A stretch of 64,000 bases of DNA from Bacteroidaceae bacterium (GTDB lineage: Bacteria; Bacteroidota; Bacteroidia; Bacteroidales; Bacteroidaceae), in assembly GCA_017429525.1 (NCBI GenBank), contig JAFROT010000046.1, positions 1-64,000 of the forward strand, in the 5' to 3' direction. The position numbers and the translations under genes were made by a program. Position 1 is the stretch's first letter. The number at the start of each line of letters is the position of its first letter. Under the pieces are notes generated by a model. It did no database searches and was not told where the DNA came from. It was given only the letters and a program-made list of their open reading frames with translations. Positions 7,667 to 20,300 of the stretch are shown one piece after another.

Positions 7667-9358
7667 TTATTTAATTTTGAGTTGAGCTTTATTAGCGTCT
7701 TTTTTGATTACGGCTGCGAATTCCTGCGGGCGAATGGTGACGGGGCCTGAGAGGAATTCAGGGATATTGTAGCTGCGCATGAACTGACGATGGTATAGGG
7801 GATTGTCCTGCGGCAGTTCAAAGGGACGTGAGAAGTGCCCGTTGCCATCGTGGTGAGCAATGAACGGACGAGTGAAATTGCCATCGTCGCGGCGCGAAGA
7901 GAAGATGACCCAGCAACCATTGCTCGACCATGAGTGATAGCTCTCGACATCATGGGAATTCAACTCAGTGATGTTGCGGATATGGGCGGGAAGGGGTGTG
8001 CGCAGGCCTTGTGCTTCGAGCAGGCTGTCGGCCAGCTCTTCGCGACGTACATTGTTGGCATTCTCGGGGTGAACACTTGCAGGTAGGTTGTGGGAGCTAT
8101 AGAATACGACGGGCGTGGGTTCAACAGGCTCTGCTTGTGCGAGGTCCAAGAGGAAGAGGTCGGCATCGTTGTGCCAGATGTGGAAGACGCCAAACTTACC
8201 TTCAGTGAACATCAGCCAACGTCCATCGGGCGAGACCCGAGGTAAGGTTACGCTGCGGTTTCGGGCGACTGCATCGTAGATGAGTTCACGAGGGCCGAAT
8301 GAAAGGGTCTGCTCGTTGAAAGGAATGCGGTAGAGATTGTACTGGACTTGCTTGTAGTTCTTGATGAGCTCGAAATCCATTTGAACGCTGTCGCGGCGCT
8401 CCCAATGGGCGCTTACGTAGTAAACATATTTCCCGTCAGGGCTCCAGAATGGGAAGCAGTCGAAATCGGTGGTGTCGCGTGTGATGGGCGTCACGGTGTT
8501 GTGCTCAAGGTCGTAGAAGATGAGGTTGCTCTTGGTGTCCTGCACCTCGATCTTCTGTACGTCACGTGTATGGAAGCTCTGTCCCGTATTGTTGGTGGAA
8601 TAGACTATCCAGGGCTTGCGGGGATGCCAAGTGGGATAGACACCTGCGGAGATGGTTGAGTCGGTCTTGAGATCCACTTTCTGAACCTTTCCATCATAGG
8701 CGATGACGGTACCGCCCAGGTACTGACGGACATGAAACTGGATGCGGTTGGGGTTGTACCACTGTGCGTGGTGGCAGTTGATGCATTGTCCGTTGGCCTC
8801 GTCGGAGTTGATCATGTTGCCATAGATGAGGCTCTCGTCGAAGTTTTCAAGGCAGCGCTGATTAAGGGTGAGGTCTTCATACGTGACATAGGACGGCGAG
8901 ATGAGTCGGTAGGAAATATAGGGGTCGATGCTGTCCTTGCTGACGGTAATGGTGAAGGGCTGATGGCGCTGCCATTTGTCGTTTTTCTTGATGAATACTT
9001 CTGCGCTGATTTTGCCCTCGGCAGCAAGTGCTGCGGTGAGCAGTTTACGCCATTTCTTTAATCCGGGACGTACGTTGTCACCAGCGATGGCGTATGCCTC
9101 GTTGCCCGCTGAGAGTCGGGTGACGAAGTCCGTCGCAGTGCTGTCGTGGTCGATGTGGAAGTGGAGGGGTGCGATGTTGACGGGCACGGTGACGCCAATG
9201 TAGTCGGGGTAGACAGAGGGCAGATCTTTCACCTCGACATAGGTTGAAGGCACGTCGGTAGTGCATGAGGAGAAAAGGAGTTGCGATAGCATCGCAACAA
9301 GAAAGACGGCGCGCAGGGCGTGGAAAGATGGGAGCAGGTGGAATCTAAGGGTGGACAT
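7667..9358 (-). CDS. PD40/TolB-like beta-propeller lipoprotein with CxxCH motif
   Basis: The product is about 563 residues from the chosen start. It has a lipoprotein signal (LLFSSC, Cys about 32), so it is probably anchored to a membrane from the periplasm. PD40-type repeats cover the C-terminal two thirds (WSPDGKYVYY, VSPDGRWLMF, WSSNGCWVIF). A single CINCHH motif at about 192-197 is a potential covalent haem-c site; I recall similar motifs in Bacteroidetes propeller proteins sometimes labelled cytochrome-related. The frame is open to an ATG at 9439 that overlaps the stop of the upstream gene (TAATG). I prefer the start at MSTLRFHLL because it gives an ordinary signal peptide. Its function is not known. 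It lies between the DUF6057 and S9 peptidase genes. Confidence 0.8.
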   Translation of the reverse strand: MSTLRFHLLPSFHALRAVFLVAMLSQLLFSSCTTDVPSTYVEVKDLPSVYPDYIGVTVPVNIAPLHFHIDHDSTATDFVTRLSAGNEAYAIAGDNVRPGLKKWRKLLTAALAAEGKISAEVFIKKNDKWQRHQPFTITVSKDSIDPYISYRLISPSYVTYEDLTLNQRCLENFDESLIYGNMINSDEANGQCINCHHAQWYNPNRIQFHVRQYLGGTVIAYDGKVQKVDLKTDSTISAGVYPTWHPRKPWIVYSTNNTGQSFHTRDVQKIEVQDTKSNLIFYDLEHNTVTPITRDTTDFDCFPFWSPDGKYVYYVSAHWERRDSVQMDFELIKNYKQVQYNLYRIPFNEQTLSFGPRELIYDAVARNRSVTLPRVSPDGRWLMFTEGKFGVFHIWHNDADLFLLDLAQAEPVEPTPVVFYSSHNLPASVHPENANNVRREELADSLLEAQGLRTPLPAHIRNITELNSHDVESYHSWSSNGCWVIFSSRRDDGNFTRPFIAHHDGNGHFSRPFELPQDNPLYHRQFMRSYNIPEFLSGPVTIRPQEFAAVIKKDANKAQLKIK

Positions 9359-9438
9359 TGTGGTGGTGAAGTGGATGTGGGGTGATGTGGAGGACGGGCT
9401 TAAATAGGGTGAGGCCATACTGGTCATGTTGACGTTCA

Positions 9439-11469
9439 TTAGTTGGTCTTCTGATTACGCACGAGGAAATAGAAGTAGTAGAAGGTGTTGCCGAACTGTG
9501 GATAGAAGGCTACGGCTTTCTGCTCTTCGCTCATGGGGCCACATTGCTGGTTGAACTTCATGAAGCGTTCGTAAGTGTCGCGTACGTTCTGGTCGAATGG
9601 CATGTGGGAGATGTCCACTTTGTTCTCAAGGTGTCCGTAGAGGTATGCGGCCTCCTGGTAGTGGAGGGGCATGTGGACGTCGGGGTTCAAGGTGGCATAG
9701 CGCATGAAGCGTGGCCAGAAGAGGTCGATGTCCTTCATGATGAGCGCGCAGATGAGCGTCATTTCCTGGAAGAGTGGATCGTCGCCATTGCCTTTGGCAA
9801 AGGTCTGGAGCAGATACATCTCGACGAGCGTGTTGTCGCCGTCAAGGCGGTCGGGGTAGGTCATCATGTGGAGGATGGGCGCGAACTCCTTCATACCTTG
9901 TTCGTCGAGGAGCGGATGTCCAGCTTTGGCAGAGGCTTCGAGCTTCTCGAGGTCGAAGGCATCGGGCGTGGCGAGATACTTCTCATAGCGTTCAGCCCAG
10001 GCGCGGTGGAAGGTTGTCTTCTTCAGCAGATCGAGGTACTTGCGGGCGACTGTCCACTCGCGATTGAGGATGCTGGTGCGTGCCATGAACTTCAAGGTCT
10101 CGGCTTTCCAACCGAACTCAACACCATCCTCCATACACCAGCGATAGCAGAAGTTTTCCTTGCCGTAGTGGTAGTAGATGAGTTTGCCGCCAATCTGTGT
10201 CATGCGTACTTTCCAAGGAGCGTTCTGCTGAACGGCTCCTTCAGGGTAGAAGAACATCTCGTTGCCAGCACGTCCGAGGCGGAAGAGTGCCAGGTTCTTG
10301 TACATCACGATCTGTCGAGTAGGCTTGATGTCGCTGCTGCCATCGCGTGCGATGGTGAGCACACGCTCCCAGTCGAGTTCCTCGATAGCACGGTTCATGG
10401 CGAGTTCCTTCTGGAAATTGATGTCGTGATACCAGACGGCGCGTACGCCGAAGATGGCAAGGACGAGGAGGGTAAGCGTTATGAGGACTTTCAGGCTGGG
10501 CTTCAGCTTTTTGGCGAAGGCTGAGCCTTCGCCTGCACTGAACAACGTGAGGATGGCGAATGAGAGGATGATGGCGTAGTAGGGGATGCGGTAAATCTCG
10601 AAGGACTCCTTGCTGTAGCGCATGGAAGGCAGGGCGGCAACGTAGACAAATGTCCGTTCGGTCATCTCGAAGCACCATTGGTAGTAGATCTGCGGGACGA
10701 CAGCAATGAGGAGGATGGCAAGAAGCAACCTCACTCCTAACCCGTCTCCCAAGAAGTAAAAGCGTGAACGTATGCTCTTGTCGCTCTCGTCGTGGGCGTT
10801 AGCCTCGCTTGCTTGAACTGATGGCAGGATGGCCAGCAGTCCTGTAGCGCCGAGCGCCCATGCTCCGAAGAAAGGATAGCCCAGGATGCAGACGAGAGTT
10901 ATCCAGAGTAGGCGCATCCAGCGTGCGACTTTGGGCGGAAGACTCTTGTCGAACAACCGCTGTAGGACCAAGCACAGCGTGGCGAAGAGAACGCCTACCG
11001 TAGGCACGAAAAGGTGGCCTTGCAGCTTCTGGTAGAAGAGCCAGTAGCCTGTCTGAGTGATGCAGGCCAAGAGGGCGAGGGGAAGAAGCGCTGTCAGCAA
11101 GAGCCATGGACCGCGCAAACGATAAGTCCAAGCAAGCAAGAGACAGATGATGAGCCATAGCCCACAGAGGATGCTGACGCCCAGCCCAGGATAGTAGAAA
11201 TACTGAGTGAGGTAGGTGGCCAACCATGAGGCCGCACCGCCAGGGTACTGCATGAGCGTCTTCCAATACAGGGTAGTGGGTAGCCACAGGTTAAGCTCCT
11301 GGGCTCGCAGCAACATCTCGCTTTCTTCCTGTACCAATTTGAAGCCTGCGAAGACGAGCAGGCCAAGTACAATCAGGGCATATAGGGCACTATTGTTCAG
11401 CCATTTGCCAACCGATGAAGAGGAGGGCGTTGAAGACTGTGGTGCTTTCTTGTTCTCTTTTCCTTTCAT
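9439..11469 (-). CDS. DUF6057-family integral membrane protein
   Basis: A 676-residue protein. After a short Lys/Ser-rich cytoplasmic start, the N-terminal half (about 30-345) has roughly nine or ten hydrophobic helices, for example YALIVLGLLVFAGFKLV, GVSILCGLWLIICLLLAW, LLLTALLPLALLACI and VLITLTLLVLAIFGV. The C-terminal half (about 350-676) is soluble and helical. It contains FRLGRAGNEMFFYPEG and TPR-like pairs, probably outside the membrane. The architecture matches the Bacteroidetes family DUF6057, which has no assigned function. It is the first gene of a likely operon with the propeller lipoprotein (stop/start overlap TAATG if the long lipoprotein start is used) and the DPP IV-like peptidase. 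A 22-bp tandem array lies directly upstream. Confidence 0.82.
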   Translation of the reverse strand: MKGKENKKAPQSSTPSSSSVGKWLNNSALYALIVLGLLVFAGFKLVQEESEMLLRAQELNLWLPTTLYWKTLMQYPGGAASWLATYLTQYFYYPGLGVSILCGLWLIICLLLAWTYRLRGPWLLLTALLPLALLACITQTGYWLFYQKLQGHLFVPTVGVLFATLCLVLQRLFDKSLPPKVARWMRLLWITLVCILGYPFFGAWALGATGLLAILPSVQASEANAHDESDKSIRSRFYFLGDGLGVRLLLAILLIAVVPQIYYQWCFEMTERTFVYVAALPSMRYSKESFEIYRIPYYAIILSFAILTLFSAGEGSAFAKKLKPSLKVLITLTLLVLAIFGVRAVWYHDINFQKELAMNRAIEELDWERVLTIARDGSSDIKPTRQIVMYKNLALFRLGRAGNEMFFYPEGAVQQNAPWKVRMTQIGGKLIYYHYGKENFCYRWCMEDGVEFGWKAETLKFMARTSILNREWTVARKYLDLLKKTTFHRAWAERYEKYLATPDAFDLEKLEASAKAGHPLLDEQGMKEFAPILHMMTYPDRLDGDNTLVEMYLLQTFAKGNGDDPLFQEMTLICALIMKDIDLFWPRFMRYATLNPDVHMPLHYQEAAYLYGHLENKVDISHMPFDQNVRDTYERFMKFNQQCGPMSEEQKAVAFYPQFGNTFYYFYFLVRNQKTN

Positions 11470-11498
11470 TGCTATGATGCTATTCGGGATATAAAAGC

Positions 11499-11587
11499 TG
11501 AATTTATCAGGATAAAAACGTGAATTTATCAGGATAAAAGCACAAATTTATCAAGATAAAAATACGAATTCATCAGGATAAATCCTG
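11499..11587. repeat. 22-bp tandem array (4 units) upstream of the DUF6057 gene
   Basis: Four units of 22-23 bp begin tgaattt or a variant and contain TATCAGGATAAA: 11499-11520, 11521-11542, 11543-11565 and 11566-11587. The array lies 30-118 bp upstream of the DUF6057 start codon, where its promoter should be. Unit 3 contains TAAATTTG on the minus strand, a match to the -7 element. The repeats may therefore be operator-like. This is inferred from position only. Confidence 0.75.
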
Positions 11588-11630
11588 CAACTTATTTCTC
11601 TCAGAGGTTGTGGTTGTATTGAATAATGGT

Positions 11631-11664
11631 TGCCCACCCCAGCCTTATCGGGCAGGGGTGGGCA
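11631..11664 (-). terminator. Hairpin downstream of lacZ
   Basis: TGCCCACCCC and GGGGTGGGCA pair in a 10-bp stem around a 14-nt loop, 16 bp after the lacZ stop. There is no clear T-run on the minus strand, so a termination role is only probable. Confidence 0.5.
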
Positions 11665-11680
11665 GAGCTTCAATGAGTAG

Positions 11681-14905
<3,225 letters not shown>

Positions 14906-14926
14906 TTAGTTAGTCTGTTTTGAGTG

Positions 14927-14958
14927 CGAAGATACAGAAAAATGTTTTTCGCACCAAA
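14927..14958 (-). promoter_or_regulatory. lacZ promoter
   Basis: On the minus strand TTTG (14958-14955) is followed after exactly 20 bp by TATCTTCG (14934-14927), one mismatch from the Bacteroidetes -7 consensus TAnnTTTG. It lies 37 bp upstream of the lacZ start codon. Confidence 0.65.
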
Positions 14959-14982
14959 CTTTAGGACGAAAAAGTCAAGATA

Positions 14983-15021
14983 AAACGAAAAGTGCTGCCT
15001 GACGTGTGTCAGACAGCACTT
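14983..15021 (-). terminator. Rho-independent terminator after the SusCD/FAS1 operon
   Basis: AGTGCTGCCTGAC and GTCAGACAGCACT form a 13-bp stem (one mismatch) with a 4-nt loop at 14991-15020. On the minus strand it is followed by TTTCGTTTT. It ends the operon 35 bp after the last SusD stop and isolates lacZ. Confidence 0.85.
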
Positions 15022-15055
15022 GAATATTAACCGTTCTTGATGGTGAACAAGGGTA

Positions 15056-17314
15056 TCAAGGAAGCTTGAAATACCAGTTGCTCTGGTTGAGCAGATGCGA
15101 GTAGAGAGCTGCGTTGCGCTGTCCGCTACGCTCTGATACACGCTTGGCAAATTGTTCGACACCTTCGGTGCCCCCAATGAAGCGACTGTAGCAGAGGAGG
15201 TCGAAGAAGCGGTTACCCTCGAAGGCGGTCTCAAGACCTTGTTCTTCGAGAATCAACGCTGCGATGGCCTTCTGGACGGTGCGCAGGTTGGCGGGATCGT
15301 AGATCTCGGCCTCGGTGAGCGGCGTCTCCTGTCCCTCGTAGAGGGCGAGCATCTTGTTGATCTGGTCGACGTAGTTGTAGGTGGTCATCGGCTCGTTAAG
15401 ACGCAGCTGTCCACAACCTCGAGCGTGAATACCCATCGTGACCGGGCCATTGGGGTTGATCTCTTGGAGATCGTTGCTGATGTTGTACTCCGTTATACCT
15501 CTGAACAGGCTGAGCGATGTGCGGTTGGTGTTACCACGGAGGTAGTAAGTAGCGAAGTTGAGGAAGCCAGTATTCTTGGCTTTCTCCATCTCACGACGAG
15601 CGATATAGTCGCATACGACGAGACCGCCAGCGGTCTGTTGCGAACGTGTGAGACCAACACGTGCAGTGTGTGCGTTGATGAAGGCATTTTTCTCTTCGTC
15701 GGTCTCCAAGGTGTCAAGACCAGCAGACAGGCTTGCCAGGAAGGTGTCGTAGTTGTCATAGAACGTTGTGTCGGCGTCCTCAACATCCTCAACAAGGGTT
15801 GGGTCGTAGTACTTGAAGGTGTCGAAGGGATAGTCAGCCTCTTCCGTGGGCACCCAGGCTCCTGTTCCGATGAGGCCGTGACGGAGGATGGCGAAGGCAT
15901 AGCCAGGGAAACCAGCGCCGTTAAGGGCCTCTGCGAAGCGCAACCAGATGCTGGCCTTGCGGTAGATGACAGGATAGGTGGTGGAGAAACCGCCACCAGG
16001 ATTCTGCTTGACAACGAAGCGTACCTCGTCCTGAGCACCTTTCTCGTAGTCAGTGTAGGTGTCGGTGGCCATCCAGAAGCGGGCGTCGCCGGCGCCTGTG
16101 AAGACCGTGCAGAGTTCGCTACCATCGGGGCCGATGTAGGCCTCGTAGTTCTGAGCCTTATTGAGATTGGTGTAGGCTTTGGATGCATCCAGCTGATGCT
16201 CGAAATTGGTCTTGAGGCTGACCGAAGCCGTCGTCACGCTATCGGCAGCAGACGTGTTGACGCGGATTGTGGCATCGAAACCAAACATCTCGTTTACGCC
16301 GCGCAGCACCTCGCCCCACAGCTTGTTGGTATTGCTGGGGATAATGGTAACGAGTTCAGCATCCAGACCGGTAGCAGTAGTGTTGTTAGAGAACATATTT
16401 CCCCAACTCAAATTTAGACCACTGTATTGCTCAGTCATTCTCGATTTCAACATCACTCCATAGAGGGTGTTCGGGAGCAGTGGACCACCCTTGTTGGAGT
16501 TGAGGAAGTTGTAATAGTACTGAGCAGCCATACGGTAGTCGGCCTCAGAGCCTTCGCCCTGTGCGCGAAGCAGGTACATGTCACCGAGGACGAGGTCCTG
16601 CGGGAAGATGCACTGTGAAGCGGAGGCAATGGTGCGGGTGTAGCCATAGCTATAGTAATCGGGGTAGGGGATGACGCGGATGCTGTCGCCAGCATAGAGG
16701 CTGGGGATGTAGCGCACCTCTTCTACCTTCTGTGCTACGCCACTTGTAGCAAGTGAATTCGCATCAACATAGCTCTCTGCCTTGCGGAACTCTTCCATGT
16801 CGGCGGTGGAGAGCATAGGCTTCTCAAAATAAGGTACGCGCCCGTAGGTGAGCACCAGTTGCAGATAGGCCCAAGCACGGATGCTGACGACCTGCGAGTA
16901 CTCACTCAGCATGAGCGAGCGGTTCAGGCCCGACACCTTCGCCGTATCACAACGCAGGATGTAGGCGTTGCAAGAGTTGATGATGTGGTAGAAGTCGGTA
17001 GCTTTGAGGAAGCGGTTGGAACCATCGGAAGCATCGCCCGACAAGCCGAAATCAAGAATGGCGCTGATGGAGTCGCTCACGTACTCGGTGCCCTCGACCA
17101 TATCACCGCGGCACTCGCCCAGCAGGACGTAGCGCTCAGCGACGTGTTGCAGGCTGCGCAGGATGCCCCAGTAGCTGTAGAGGGTATCTTGAGCCAGCTC
17201 GTCGATTTCGATGTGGCGATCCATATCACCTGTGAGCATGTCCTCGCATGAGGAGAACCCCATGCTGAGGGCCAATGCAAGGAAAATAGATGCAATGATA
17301 TTCTTTTTCATCAT
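15056..17314 (-). CDS. SusD/RagB-family outer-membrane lipoprotein (second pair)
   Basis: This 752-residue lipoprotein (MGFSSC, lipobox Cys 23) is the last gene of the seven-gene operon. SusD proteins sit as a lid on the SusC channel and bind the ligand at the cell surface. The family shows in the helical N-terminal segments (QVVSIRAWAYLQLVLTYGRVPYFEKP, a SusD TPR helix pair; LGDMYLLRAQ) and in the C-terminal SusD segment (EQGLETAFEGNRFFDLLCYSRFIGG). It is longer than the usual 500-600 residues because of extra central segments (about 330-480), so its ligand may be large or unusual. It starts 9 nt after its SusC partner. No enzyme lies with it, so the substrate cannot be read from the locus. 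Confidence 0.88.
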   Translation of the reverse strand: MMKKNIIASIFLALALSMGFSSCEDMLTGDMDRHIEIDELAQDTLYSYWGILRSLQHVAERYVLLGECRGDMVEGTEYVSDSISAILDFGLSGDASDGSNRFLKATDFYHIINSCNAYILRCDTAKVSGLNRSLMLSEYSQVVSIRAWAYLQLVLTYGRVPYFEKPMLSTADMEEFRKAESYVDANSLATSGVAQKVEEVRYIPSLYAGDSIRVIPYPDYYSYGYTRTIASASQCIFPQDLVLGDMYLLRAQGEGSEADYRMAAQYYYNFLNSNKGGPLLPNTLYGVMLKSRMTEQYSGLNLSWGNMFSNNTTATGLDAELVTIIPSNTNKLWGEVLRGVNEMFGFDATIRVNTSAADSVTTASVSLKTNFEHQLDASKAYTNLNKAQNYEAYIGPDGSELCTVFTGAGDARFWMATDTYTDYEKGAQDEVRFVVKQNPGGGFSTTYPVIYRKASIWLRFAEALNGAGFPGYAFAILRHGLIGTGAWVPTEEADYPFDTFKYYDPTLVEDVEDADTTFYDNYDTFLASLSAGLDTLETDEEKNAFINAHTARVGLTRSQQTAGGLVVCDYIARREMEKAKNTGFLNFATYYLRGNTNRTSLSLFRGITEYNISNDLQEINPNGPVTMGIHARGCGQLRLNEPMTTYNYVDQINKMLALYEGQETPLTEAEIYDPANLRTVQKAIAALILEEQGLETAFEGNRFFDLLCYSRFIGGTEGVEQFAKRVSERSGQRNAALYSHLLNQSNWYFKLP

Positions 17315-17323
17315 GATATCGTA

Positions 17324-20300
17324 TTAGAGATTGATGGAAACACCCAGGTTGAAGTTGCGGCCCGTGGAGAGCAGACCCGTGTCGATGCCCTGATAGAGGG
17401 CGCTGTTGCGAGCGCTGGTCTCGGGATCGATGCCGAGGTAGCGGGTGATGATGAACACATTGTTGGCTTCACCCCAGACGCGGAGTCCCTGCAGCCAGTC
17501 GGAGTGCACGGGAACGACATAGGTGAGGCGAACATTCTTGAGCTTGAGGTAGCTGCCGTCCTCGATCCAACGGTCGGACATGCGCTCGTTGTTGCGCCAG
17601 TCCTCGTTGTCGATGTAGCAGACCTTGGGGATGTCGGTGCGCTGGCCTTCGTAGGTCCAGCGATTCTGTACAGCCGTTGTCTGGTTGTAGGTAGTGTTGC
17701 AACCTTCGATGATGGAGCGCTGGTAGTTGTAGACATCGTTGCCGAGCGAGTACTTGAAGTTCACGTCGAGGCGCAGGTTCTTCCAAGTGAGGTTGGTGAA
17801 GATGTTGCCGTAGATGTCGGGATTGGGGTTGCCAATGGCTACCTTGTCGTTATCGTCGATGATGCCATCACCGTTCTGGTCGATGAAGCGAACGTCGCCA
17901 GCCTGGAAGTTGCTGTAGGGGCGCTCCTTCAGTCCGGTGGGGTACTTCAGGTAGTCATTGTTGCCAGCTGCGCGGGCTTCGGCATCGTCAGCGAGGACGC
18001 CGTTCGTCTGCCAACCATAGAAAGTACCTGCTGCGTAACCGACAGCGGTGAGGATGTTGTCGCGACCATAAATGCCGACGGTGTGGCCGTTGATGACCTT
18101 GTCGATGGCACCCGTTGCGGTGTTGCGGAGTATGATCTGGTCGCTCTCAGGCAGCTTGGTGATCTTGTTGTTGTAGTGACCGATGCTGGCACCGATTTCC
18201 CACTTCCAATCCTTCTGGTTGACAAGGGCGGCAGCGGTGTGGAACTCAAAGCCGCGGTTCTTCAACTGGCCGTCGTTGGTCCAGTACTTGCCCAGACCTG
18301 AGAGGAAGTCGAGATCCTTCATGGTGAGCAGGTTGTCGGTCTTGCCCCAGAAGAGCTCGATGCCGGCATTGAGGCGGTTGTTGAGGAACGAACCTTCGAG
18401 ACCGACGTTGTAGCGCGTCGTGGTCTCCCATTGGATGCTGGTGTTCTCGATGTTCTTCAGTACGAGACCGACGGTGTTCTCGCTGTGCTGCTGGCTCTCC
18501 CAGTAGGTGCGGGCAGCGTAGTAGTCGATACCATCGTTACCACTCTGGTCTACGCCTGCAGTGAGCTTCAAGTAGTTGATGCCACGGAACGTCTTGAACC
18601 AATTCTCGTTGCTGATGACCCAACCGAGCTGCAGGCTGGGGAAGATGCCCCAGCTTACGCCGCCGAGGTGTAAGCCGTCCTTCGTGTCGTGGCCGAAGCG
18701 GCTGCTGGCCTGGCTGGAGACGATGAACTGTGCGAAATACTTATTCTGGTAGTTGTAGTCGGCATTGAGGTAGTAGGACATGTCGATCCAGTTGTCCTTG
18801 GTACCACCATAGTTGACATACTGCATGTTCTTGGAGATGTTGGGCAGTTTGTCGTTCTCGTTGTTGTAACCACGCATGTAGCTGTAGCTGTAGCTGTAGT
18901 TGTTGTAGCGCCAGCCGCCGAATACGTTGATGGTGTGGGCTCCGTAGTTGTTGCCCCACTCAACGCGGAGATCGTTGTTGATGGTGGTCTCCTTGGTGAA
19001 CTGCGATTTCAGCACGGATGAGATCTCGCCAAGGTCGGTGAGGAAGTAAGGTGTCGTACCGTTGATGGGCAGGAAGTACTTCTCGTTGTTACGGTCGAGG
19101 CGATAGCCGAAGCGGTCGCTGATGGCGAGCTGCTTGGTGATCTGATACTTCGGTGAGAAGTTGAGGCTGATTTGCGTGAGCTCAGCATAGTTCTTGTTCT
19201 TGCCCTTACCATTCTGGATAATCCAGTAGGGGTTGCGCAGACACTCGTTGATGTCGTAGTCGAGGGCATGAGGGAAGGAGAATGGGTTCTTGACCCACTG
19301 GCCTACGCTGCTGGTCGAGGCATACTTACCGGCATACTCGTGAGAGAGCTCGAGGCGTCCCGTGTTCTCGTCGTGATAGTAGGCATAGGGCGAGATGAAC
19401 GGTGCCTGCAGGATGCCGAGTACGTTGGTCGAACCGATGTTCTGCATATCGTAGCTCTCGCTCCATCCGTTGTCGAGAACATTGTAGCTGGTCTGGTTGT
19501 AGGCGATGTCGAGGCCGGCGTGTACCTTCTCGAACACCTTGATATCGGTGTTGAAGCGGAGGTTCAGACGGCTGAAGTCGTTGCCCTTGAGGGTAGCGTC
19601 GCCTTTGGTGTAGCCGAGCGAGAGGTCGTACATACCGATGTCATCACCACCTTCGACGCTCACCTTATAGTTCTGCGTGAACGCTGTGTGATACATGTCC
19701 TTCTGCCAGTCGGTGTTGTTGTGGAACACGCTGCGGTAGTAGTTGCTGCTCTCGGGAGCCTCGTTGAGGAAGGCATACTGACTGAGGTTACCATTGGTGG
19801 ACTCGCGTACGTCTTTCACCGTACCGGCCAGTTCACTCAGGTAGTTGCGATAGGCGCTACCATCCATCATCTTGACGCGGTTGGGCGCCAGCTCCACGCC
19901 GCCATAGATGCGCACGTTGATCTTCGTGGCCATGCTGTGACCGCGCTTGGTCTTGATGATGACGACGCCGTTGGCACCTTTTGCGCCATAGAGAGCCGTT
20001 CCATTCTTGATGACTTCGATGCTTTCCACATTCTCGGGGTCTAAACCTGCGAGGATGTTGTTGTAGAAGCCCTGATGGAGGCTAGTGCGCTCCTCTTGCG
20101 TGTCAATCATGTTGCCATCGATGATGAACAGGGGTTGTGCCGTTGCGTTCAGCGAGTTGATGCCTCGCAGGGTGAAGTAAGCACCTTGGCCGAGCAGAGC
20201 GCTGCGGCTGGAGGAGTGGAGGTCACCTTCCAGGAGGTTCTGCATGTCGCTCTCGATGTTGATGGAACTGGTCTGATCGAGCATTACTTTGCGCGATGAC

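Noticed and set aside
15152..16417. Plus-strand open frame of about 421 codons opposite the second SusD
   Set aside because: Antisense shadow of a SusD gene with a clear lipobox and family motifs.
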